From Azolla caroliniana (Eukaryota > Polypodiophyta): a stretch of 64,000 bases of DNA. The notes under the pieces are model-generated. The model worked only from the letters and a program-made list of their open reading frames with translations. It did no database searches and had not been told where the DNA came from. Below are positions 1-8,530 of this stretch, in pieces (the first letter of the stretch is position 1; every line of letters begins with the position of its first letter). The DNA is taken from contig JBHGNT010000018.1 in the NCBI GenBank assembly GCA_043228905.1, positions 1,674,001-1,738,000 of the forward strand, given 5' to 3'. Made by a program: the position numbers and the translations under genes.

Positions 1-289
1 CCTTGACATGTATCATTGATAGAGTTAATTCAACATACACAAGTTGAAACTGGAGTGGCAGAAAGAAAATAAGCTATATTGGAGAAAGAAGAAAGAAAGA
101 AAGAAAGAAAGATATATTAACATCTTTTGAGACCAAATTTGGCCCATGAGACAATTGGTTAATGGGATGTGTACCCAATCATTGAAAATAAAAATAAATA
201 AAAACATAAATAAAAAAAGTTTTAGTGTGGTGTAAAAGATGTTATGGGGTGTAACATGTTATATAAAGGAAATGGCTTTGTGACTAGTT

Positions 290-720
290 TCATTTCCATT
301 CAAGTCTCTTGAAAAGGAACAAGATGTCAAAGGGTTTCAATGCAGGTGTGGCCCGTGGTCCCGATGTAAATGGTATCCCAATCATAGCTTCTAAGCTGGG
401 TGACTCATGTTCCCTTATCTTCTTAACTGCATCTGCACAACAAGTGACTTTGAGGCCCAGTATCCGAGGGCGTTTGGTTGTTCTTTGGTTTTTTGCTTCA
501 TCGAGGGAGAGGCTGAGTGGTGCAAGCGTGTCTATGTTCATCATCCCCTCCCGTCCCTGAAAAATTTCAATGGCCACATGCTGGTGAAAATTAGAAAGGT
601 TATGGTTAACATTTTGTAGCTTATTCTCACTATGTCATTTTAGCTCTACGATATACCAACCTAGTGTCATTATATTCGGAGTATCCAATAGTTGGGAGAG
701 GGTGAGAGAGGGGAGAGATT
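290..720 (-). mobile_element. LINE 3'-end fragment (probable)
   Basis: The stretch from about 556 to 700 is closely repeated at 37713-37850, directly beside the assembly gap. At 37.8-38.0 kb that sequence is joined on the minus strand to a Cys/His-rich coding tail like the LINE end at 55.4-55.8 kb. I therefore read 556-700 as the 3' end of the same LINE family. A 95-codon minus-strand frame (290-577) runs on from the shared part. Its product is not recognised and it may be non-coding. The short plus-strand frame over the same bases is taken as a shadow. Confidence 0.4.
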
Positions 721-1053
721 GTAGCCAAGTGGCGACATGCAGTTGCCACTATCTAAATGAAAAACGATCATTTTCAATGCAGCTAGATCTACGGTTCTCT
801 CAAAGCTTCTATTACAATGTTTTGATACAAGTGAACAGGAACAAATGTCTGTGGATATTGCGGATGTATATGTATACATAAATATATAAATATATAAATA
901 TTAAGAAAAAGATATCTCTATCCATTTCCCTGTTTTACTCGTACAAAATCAGTCAGACAAACAAAATTCTGGTAGATTGTCACGAAATGCACTGCTATAT
1001 GAAATTTAGAACTAAGTAAAGAAAGAATATGCCATTCTTTGGTGAGGACATTT

Positions 1054-1197
1054 TACAGGGTTTGTTTCATGTGTCACCCGTTTCTTGTTTTATACATGAT
1101 CCAAATACTCTCTGAGTGACACTGTTACAGGGTTTGTTTCATGTGTCACCCATTTCTCGTTTTATACACCATCCAAATACTCTTTGAGTGACGTTGT
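1054..1197. repeat. 72-bp direct tandem duplication
   Basis: Two head-to-tail copies, 1054-1125 and 1126-1197, each starting TACAGGGTTTGTTTCATGTG and ending in a TGAGTGAC stretch. They differ at a few positions. No coding content is seen. Confidence 0.8.
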
Positions 1198-1345
1198 TCC
1201 TAGCTTTCAAGATTAAGAGCATAATCATCGTCCTTAAAACAATCAGATTTGTAGTAAATGAAATCTCGATATTATCTGATGAGTTTCATTGGAAGCTGTA
1301 GTTGTTTTTAGGGGCCAGGGGTAATAAGGTGGACATTTAAGATAG

Positions 1346-1482
1346 ATCAAAGAAATCTCCAGAAGAATAGAACAAGAAGAGGCCGGGAAAGATGTCCTTT
1401 CTATCAGTAAACTGAGTTCCGTAAGTAAGACTTTGAAGGCCTATGATCAGCTGGTTTGGGGCGACCAGCTGGTTCATCAGGG
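1346..1482 (+). other. Possible internal exon, unrecognised gene
   Basis: An open stretch of 45 codons after an AG and before a good GTGAGG donor. Its translation is polar, Glu/Lys/Ser-rich and not low complexity, and it contains the segment KTLKAYDQLVWGDQL. It could belong to the same transcription unit as the exons at 2972-3350, but the splice phases I could test do not join cleanly. Another open segment (2013-2064, with the peptide DLYDAEPFPVSW, after TTATATTAG and before GTAAGC) lies between them. Its end phase would create a stop if spliced directly to 2972. Function unknown. Confidence 0.25.
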
Positions 1483-1675
1483 GTGAGGGGAAGATTGTTA
1501 CTTAGATGATTTATTGCCAGTAGTATGGCATTAATAAGTATTTTCTCTTAAACACTGGAATCAGGCAAGAAGCGAGCGACAGCGAATGGTCCCTAGATCG
1601 GAAGAGCCACTGTCGTTGAGAGCCGGGATCAGCATTGGGTTTTGATGTGTGCTTCCAGTGTTAAAAGCTGTGCCT

Positions 1676-1785
1676 TACAGGACCCTTGTGAATGCTGCTG
1701 GCTCGATGCTCAATGCGAGTAACTTACCTCATAAATTCTGGGAGGAAGGTCTTGCAACAGCATACTGTGTAACTACCTCTGTTTA
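1676..1785 (+). mobile_element. Copia integrase scrap
   Basis: One frame reads RTLVNAAGSMLNASNLPHKFW, the pattern of the Copia polyprotein integrase region (an RTL-x(5)-SML segment, then LP-x-x-FW and a TA-x-x-V). The frame is lost on both sides and no LTR is visible nearby. It is an isolated, decayed fragment. Confidence 0.5.
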
Positions 1786-2574
1786 CATCCTCGTCAGTTT
1801 ATCTCTTTGGGTTTAGTTCATGATTGATGATATTTCAGAATAAGAGTGGTCTGGGTAGAGAGATCATGGGTGCAATCCTTACCTGATCTTGGATATTCTA
1901 GAGGGAATTATTATATAGTCAAAATTTGTCATTATTTTCTTGATGAACTTATCATATTCTTCAATCCATATTTAGTTGTGTATAGTCTACACTTATGTTT
2001 TGTTTATATTAGTGTACGCTGATTCTACGGATCTGTATGATGCTGAACCGTTCCCAGTTTCCTGGTAAGCATAAGATCATCATTTCTGGGGTCTAGAACT
2101 ACTTTGGAGATCTGATAGGAATCTGGATATTTATTGTACATTTGGAGATGCAGTTATGCACCATAGGTTGTTGGAGACATATTTGCAGCGATCCTCTGGG
2201 TGATTCCCTTCTCTCCACTTGAGTTGTTATATTTCAATCTCCCATAAGTGTTAATAAATCCATCCATCTCATGATAATGCTGATGAATTGTGGGCCATGT
2301 ACATGAGGATCATGTAAGTTGTTTCTCCTCAGCTTGCTTGTTGGCATGACCGGATATATTTTTCAACTGCTGGTGCTATAAAATACGAAAATCTATCATT
2401 TGGATTGTGGGAGTATAGCGCTTTGATTCTGGGTAGAGCATTAGTAGTCACATCTTAATGTATGTTGTTGTAGATGCTTACTGTTTTGTTTCTCTGGATT
2501 CAGAATTCATTGTAGTATGCTTCAATTATTTTCTGCTAGTTATGTCGTCTATTCAAAGCTCTTCAGTCGTGACT

Positions 2575-2904
2575 CATATGCATGACATGACAAGGTTCCT
2601 GTTCGAGTTTGAAAAGTTTGAATTAGGGTACTACTGATTTCCATTGTCATATGCATGACATGAGCTTCCTTCTGGAGCTGGATTTCGCCAAATTTTATTT
2701 GAAAACATTCTAATACAGCCCGATTGCATTTTTTCTGAGTAGACAGACCCTTACAGATTTTATCTGGTAGATGCATTTTATTGAAAAGAATATCAGGTAC
2801 TGTTGATATCTCTTCAGTCATGTCTCATATGCATGACATGAGCTTTCCATTGAGCTTAGAAAGTTTGTATTAGCGGTACCAATTCCTCTTCAGTCATATG
2901 CATT
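2575..2904. repeat. Dispersed CATATGCATGACATGA repeats
   Basis: The 16-mer CATATGCATGACATGA occurs at 2575, 2648 and 2826, with a shortened CATATGCAT near 2895. Each copy follows TCAGTC or TTGTC and is often followed by AGCTT. Spacing is irregular (about 70 to 180 bases), so this is a decayed tandem array. Confidence 0.7.
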
Positions 2905-2971
2905 TGGATTCTAGACTTCGATATAGATTATTTAAATGTTTTTCTAATAAGAAATGCTAAAATAATTTCAG

Positions 2972-3350
2972 ACCTTGGGTTGTATCGCGATCAGAGCTCT
3001 GTTTACTTGATTGGAATCAACTGTATGGTGCTGGTGGTACTGCAGTTGCTATAAAGGTTATTCATCTACTTGCTCTTTTTGGTTATCATTTATGTTGATA
3101 TTTATTTTAAGAGGAGGTTTTCGCTATTACCTTCCTGATTCAATTAATGTCGTAGGAACAAGAGGCTTGCACCAAAGAAAATCAGAGTTCTGATGATGGA
3201 GACCTGTCCATTCTCCATAGAGGAACCGAGGGGTATGCTTCTGTTGTGGCTCGATATAAGCTTTTTTTGGTACAGAAGGAGAAGCTTCGTACATACAATA
3301 GGATGTTCCAGGAGGAAGAGAAAATGTTAGAGGAGGCTTTATCATCATGA
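2972..3350 (+). CDS. C-terminal two exons of an unrecognised protein
   Basis: Two adjoining exons fit in phase. Exon 2972-3056 follows TTTCAG and ends AAG before GT. Exon 3156-3350 follows a TAG acceptor and ends in TGA at 3348-3350. Together they encode about 93 residues. The first exon gives a hydrophobic Trp-containing start (PWVVSRSELCLLDWNQLYG) and a Gly-rich turn. The second has an acidic linker, then a long amphipathic segment (VVARYKLFLVQKEKLRTYNR, continuing Glu-rich) that looks like a coiled coil running to the end. I do not recognise the family. Upstream exons were not established; candidates lie at 1346-1482 and 2013-2064. It could also be a gene remnant. The balanced exon phases and biased codon content favour a real gene end. 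Confidence 0.4.
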
Positions 3351-5706
3351 AATTTCCTTGTGGTTCAGGTTTTTATGTATATTCCACTAATACTATCTCT
3401 CTGACAAACATCTATAATCATCTTGTCTTGCTATTGAAGACATATCCTTGATATACCTCACAGTTTTTACCAAGTGAGGGAAAGGTTCAGGATGTATTAA
3501 CATGCTTAAATTACACACTCTAAAGTTATTTTGTAAAGGCCCTTTCTGTTTCCCCATGCAAAACATGGTCATTGATTCATTAACAACATTTGAATCCCTG
3601 CGTTTTGATATTCAACAAATTGAAGTAGCAGTGCTTGCAAATAATATTCGTCAGGATTTCCCAGGTATCTTGAAGATGGTCCACAATAACCTCCTACCAA
3701 AAACAATCCAAATCTCTATACTCTATAGACCTGATGGTTGTAGTTTGCAACCAAAATTTTCTCTTATATGATGAAAAAGGAAAGTTATTGTGGTCTAGAC
3801 CTGATGCCAAGGGAACGAATGAGACAATAACAAAAAGATAATTATCATCCAGTCAATAATTCCAGCATAACATTCATTGCTGTTATTCATTGTATTTGTC
3901 AAGGTTTTGACATTGGACCTTTCTGTGCACTTAATGACTTAATCGTTCTAGTAAAAAATTTCTACTGGACTATTTGTTGAGGGATATATCTCCTAAAATT
4001 TTATGACTTGATCATCTATCTAGTTACAAAATTTCAATTTGACCTTCATCTTGGCAGGAAGTCCTGTTGATATCTCATGAACAAAGACTTCATTCAGTTA
4101 TTGAAAACATCATCCAATGTCACTTGAAATCTCATTGTGTAACTACTTATCCAGTCAAGAACCTCCAACTGAAATTTCGCAGGAGTATTATTCCATTTGG
4201 AGATCTTACTAGACAAATTTCTTGAGTCAATGGTTCTTTCTCACATTTCTTTGCACTGATAGTTTAGCATGTCAAAATTTTATAGACACACTGAACACCT
4301 GAAAGTAATGAAACGTGAAGAAATTGTTGATTTGGTTTTCTCTGATGCAAAATTTAAAGCATTTCATTATGTAACAAATTTCAGCAGTTCCTCTTTTATT
4401 TGTTAACTATTGATTACTAAAGAACTCAGACTTCTCTCACTTTTCATTGCTTCTTCAAAGTCTGTCCCAACAAGAGCAATATCTGTGCAGATGGCCAACT
4501 TTAATTGAGTGGTAAAATTGCTTCTCATCCTACATGTGATCCCTTTTCATTGTGGGGTGGGCAATCAGGAAACCCTAAAAACCAGGATGGACATATTAAA
4601 TGAAACCCCAAAACAATTCATGAACTCCAAAGGGAGTCCAAGAGAATGTAGCATTCTCATCATCTATATGCAGTTATTTAAGATTGAAAATCTTGCTAGT
4701 GGCGATCCTGACAAAACTCATTGCTTGTCTTCAATTATAGTTTTGCTCTCACTGTGTTGACACCCTCTGATTGCCTTTATTTAACATGAATATTTAGGCA
4801 AATAAGGCATTCGTAACACATGTGGTTTACAATCATAGGTACAAGTCTAATTGATGATTTACAATCGAACCTCTTCATAAAACCTACACGTGAAACATGA
4901 ATAACACAAAATGTAAGTGCAGTGCATTACATATACAGCTTCTAATCGACATCTTACTTCTGTGTTTCCTGTGTCACACAAAGAACATGAATTTCTAGTG
5001 AATCCACAGCTTTGGGAGGAAATGCTCCATTCCATGGCTATGCAGTTCTGTGCAGTTTGAATATATCACAAATCCTATTATTAGACAAACTTTCCAAACT
5101 AAGAGACAGAAGTGTGCTTAAAAAGGAAAAGACATTCCTTACTTAAAAACAGGAAAAAACATTAGACTTTGTTAATAATTTTTTCTTTCCGTGGAGATAC
5201 ATACACCAACCGATTGGACTGTCAAAATTTCGGCTGCAAAAATTCTACACACAGAAGCAGAAGAGGCCGCGGAAACCTTAGGTTTTCTTCTTTGCTCAGA
5301 AACAGAACCCTAGAGGTAGAGACTTAAGTGCTGGGAGAGACATAGAGAGACGGGGAGTTACGTGCTGCTGTTGGCGTTTCTGTGCTAAAGAAACCCTAAC
5401 AAATCACCCGCTTGCTTAGGAATACGCTTAGTAAGCTGATCAAGAGAAAGAAAAAGAAAAACATTATCAAGATGGTACACTTTACTTCTTAAGACGAAGG
5501 ATTCCTAGAAATTCACTGCTGATGGAAACCCTACAGGATGGAACTTCACTGCTGATGAGAAAGAAATCTGTGAAAGAGAAATTCATGTAAAGAGAATCAA
5601 CAACTAGAAACTTCTCTTTCTGACGAACCAGAGGGGAAGAAGAAGAAGTGATATGATCTCCATCTCTTTCTGTGGTATATACTTCGTCGTCTCCCTTCTC
5701 TTGACT
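3351..5706. other. Intergenic, no gene seen
   Basis: This 2.3-kb stretch is AT-rich with only short random frames. The segment 5230-5600 is richer in purines and contains AACCCTAG and AAACCCTAAC telo-box-like motifs. It could be untranslated or first-exon sequence of an unseen transcript, or the 3' flank of the UPF0060 gene. I find no supportable coding exon. Confidence 0.5.
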
Positions 5707-6054
5707 CTATGTGGAGCGAGGAACAAACATGATGATGGAAGCGCCGACAATGGCAATGACTGCACCGACCCAATCCCACAGGTCCGGTTTGGAGCCGTCA
5801 ACAGCCCATCCCCAGAGCAGGGAGAGGAGAATGAAGAAGCCACCATATGCGGCATAGGTTCTTCCGAAGTTCTGGTTCTGGAACGTAGCGATGAGGCCAT
5901 AGGCGACCAGGACCACAGCTCCCAACACCACAAACAGCCACATCCCTCCTTCCTTGCGCCACTTCCACACAAGCCATCCACCACTTATCTCGCACACCGC
6001 CGCCGCCACGAACAGGAACACCGAAAGCACCGCCTCTGATCCCGTGTACTTCAT
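5707..6054 (-). CDS. UPF0060/YnfA-family membrane protein
   Basis: A single uninterrupted frame of 115 codons starts at ATG 6054-6052 and stops at TAG 5709-5707. An in-frame TTG lies seven codons further up and is unlikely to be the start. The protein has four hydrophobic segments in about 115 residues, the size and layout of the YnfA/UPF0060 family (bacterial YnfA is about 108 residues and related to small multidrug-resistance transporters). Family hallmarks are visible: an early AAAVCEISGGWLVWKW segment, the central GRTYAAYGG motif, and WAVDG followed by DLWDWVGAVIAIVGASIIM at the end. A role as an inner-membrane efflux-type pump is known only by family analogy; the plant role is unknown. 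It is intronless and clearly more GC-rich than its surroundings. The upstream side (its 5' leader) is CT-rich with a TG/AG microsatellite at 6270-6326. The gene looks intact. Confidence 0.85.
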   Translation of the reverse strand: MKYTGSEAVLSVFLFVAAAVCEISGGWLVWKWRKEGGMWLFVVLGAVVLVAYGLIATFQNQNFGRTYAAYGGFFILLSLLWGWAVDGSKPDLWDWVGAVIAIVGASIIMFVPRST

Positions 6055-6269
6055 CAGATCTTCTTCTTCCTTCAAGCCTGCGTCTTCTTCTTTACCCCCT
6101 TCTCAATCCCTCTCTCCTCCTCCTCCTCCTCCTCCTTCCACCTGCGCAAATCAAAGTTCACAAAAACACACACACAAATGCTAACTAACCCTAAACTGTT
6201 TTCACAGAAGCGAATACTGTTGAACAGTTCTTCTTCTGTGGTCTTCTTTCTCTCTCTCTCTGGGTCTCT

Positions 6270-6270
6270 T

Positions 6271-6326
<56 letters not shown>
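6270..6326. repeat. Compound (TG)n(AG)n microsatellite
   Basis: About nine TG units pass directly into about nineteen AG units. It lies 220-270 bases upstream of the UPF0060 start codon, where it reads as a CT tract on the coding strand. Long frames here are artefacts of the repeat. Confidence 0.95.
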
Positions 6327-6327
<1 letters not shown>

Positions 6328-6501
6328 ATGGCGGGAAACGCTTCATTTGAAAGCGACAGGGCTGGCCTCTCCTCGACCGCGCCACGTGGCACCTCCTGGT
6401 TGGCCCGGCCGCCTGCTGACGCGGCACCTCCTGGTTGGTTGTTCCTCTCTGTCTCTAACTCTGACTCTCGGGACTCTCATTGACCCTTGAAAGTTCAGCC
6501 C

Positions 6502-6504
<3 letters not shown>

Positions 6505-6548
<44 letters not shown>

Positions 6549-6655
6549 TGAACGTCTACTAAGACCAAGTTTGGCCCATTAGAGAGAGAGAGAGAGGGAT
6601 TAACGTCTACTAAGACCAAGTTTGGCCCATTAGAGAGAGAGAGAGAGAGAGCGCT
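6505..6655. repeat. (GA)n with a duplicated 51-bp unit
   Basis: A GA tract (about 6505-6546) is followed by two copies of a unit made of GGATKAACGTCTACTAAGAC, the motif CAAGTTTGGCCCATTAG and another GA tract. The GGCCCAT motif recurs elsewhere in the window (see findings). Confidence 0.85.
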
Positions 6656-6659
6656 CTAA

Positions 6660-8530
6660 AGATGGGCGGGGGTGCGAGGGTGGTCATAAAAGTGTCTTAA
6701 GTCTCATGTGGGCGGACCCTGTGAAAGATATGTTTTAACGTTCATATATGGGGGGATGCCGATTGCGATCTATGAGATGGTCATAGCCCTTGACGCCAAT
6801 CGAAGTGAGCATTTTTACCTTGCCCCATCGAATTTGTTACTTCGAGTTCTAGTGAGAAACTGGGAGTGTCATCTATATTCTCAAACTTCAAGGAAACAAT
6901 GACCTTCTCCTACCTTTTCAATTTGAAATGTCATGACAACTTGGCCACCAATAGAACGTTACACGTGGTACCAATTCAAAACTCCTTTTAAGCTTAGAAG
7001 TTGGTGCATTGGATGGCTCACACGTGGAACAAACCATTAGCATGGCTTGGAGGTATAGTCATGCGATTTTAACCATCAAGCTTTTAGTAGCATGATGATA
7101 TCAATCGTGGAGGGAGAACTCTTGAGGTTGCCCAGTTGGCCATATGTCCCCCCCCATCATTGCATGGTTCGATGAGATACATAGTCTGTGAGCTCATCAT
7201 GCATGGCAATAGAATGGCTCTTCACATCTCTCTTCACATCTACACAACAAATAGAGGTTGAGAAAAGGCGAAGCATAATTGCACATCCTAATGGGACATG
7301 CAAGACAAATTGCCAAGTGAACACCTTTGATTTAAACTTCATGCAATCGATATGTAAAGCCTGTTGTGTTGGTGGTCCAAGGGAATGAGCCATCAAGGAT
7401 ACATACTGACAAATGTTATCCATATCGTTGACCTAGGAAAACCGAGGTTAGAGGAAACTTTGACAAAACGCTTGTTGGTCGAATATGAGACCATCCCATC
7501 ATTAGAGAGCACAACTCGTGAAATATTGAATTATCTCACGGGATTGCCAAAATAAGACTCTTTGATGTTGCTCCCAACTATCAGATCATCTCGGTAGAAC
7601 CATTTCACAAGCCATCAATTGAGCAAACCCTCGGAGGAGGAACTGTAGGCCCTCAGAAGGAGTTCAATGCGGACACAACCACAATGGCGAAGTTTGCTCC
7701 AATGTTCTTCGGGCGAAGCTTCGAGAATCAGATAAAAGACCCAAGCCAATATTGAGGCAGGTGTGCCCCTAGTAAAACTGTTACAAATCGATTCCGGATT
7801 CCAGAGACGGAAGCATGGATCAGCTACGCGTAGATGTAATCCCATGTTTCCATCGGCCCTCTTGCCGGTACATAATCCACGTGTTCCCGATAGTAAAGCC
7901 TTATCAAGGTTGTGATTTAGATGAGTGGGTGGGTTCGAATCCGTGTAAATCCAGATGTGTGAGCATGGATCCTGGCAGATTCTCCTGCAATTCCAACCCA
8001 CTTATATGATGGTGAGCTTTCACCTGTTAGACTTAGGATCTAAAGCCTGATTTGCATATGCTCTTTACTTACTATGAAGATTCGCTGCTCTGTGTTCATC
8101 TCAGATGGCACAGGGAAGCTTTTTGGATTAAGATGCTCCATGTTAGATATGGGAATCGAACCGTATTCCCGAATATGCTCGGTAAACCCTAATTTTTGAG
8201 GAGGGAAACCCTAATTGGATTAAGGTTATTGATGACGGATATGGGAATGAAACCCTCATTTGGAATATCCTTCTTAATGAAAGATATGGCACAGTGAAAC
8301 CATGAGTTTTGAAGAGTTGCTTATTCGTGAAAGCCTAAATTTGAAGCCATTCTCGGGGATGGATCCCTAATGTTGACGACATTCTTAGGAATTGATTTCA
8401 AATTTTGAACCAGTGCCACGTAATGAAACATTAATTGCTATGCTGCTCTCTAGAAGGAAGCTAATAAGGTGGTTTAGGATTGATTGAACATTGGTTTAAG
8501 AAGGATATGGTGATGGGTTTCTAATGGAAG
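6660..8530. other. Intergenic and 5' flank of PPR gene
   Basis: No gene is seen. From 8150 to 8400 the sequence contains loosely repeated units of the type GGATATGGGAATGAAACCCT, plus two AAACCCTAATT telo-box-like motifs near 8196 and 8209. These are possible leader or promoter elements of the PPR gene at 8531. A GGTTCGAATCC sequence near 7930 resembles a pol III B box, but I see no matching A box. Confidence 0.4.

Noticed and set aside
309-560. Plus-strand frame of 83 codons as a gene
   Set aside because: It overlaps a longer minus-strand frame in a LINE-derived repeat and has no recognisable domain.
1595-1607. AGATCGGAAGAGC, identical to the first 13 bases of a common sequencing adapter
   Set aside because: The match stops after 13 bases and the following sequence is not adapter. 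It can arise by chance in a large genome and sits in continuous plant sequence.
5707-6054. Bacterial contamination as the source of the UPF0060 gene
   Set aside because: It lies in continuous AT-rich plant sequence with GA repeats and has no bacterial neighbour genes or ribosome-binding context.
6178-6483. Frames of about 100 codons around the TG/AG microsatellite
   Set aside because: Simple repeats are open in several frames; the translations are RERER or SLSLS runs with no domain.
7925-7940. tRNA gene suggested by GGTTCGAATCC
   Set aside because: No A box or cloverleaf partner is found at the right distance.
8524-8526. Upstream ATG as the start of the PPR gene
   Set aside because: It is out of frame and reaches a stop after ten codons; the next ATG at 8531 opens the 980-codon frame.
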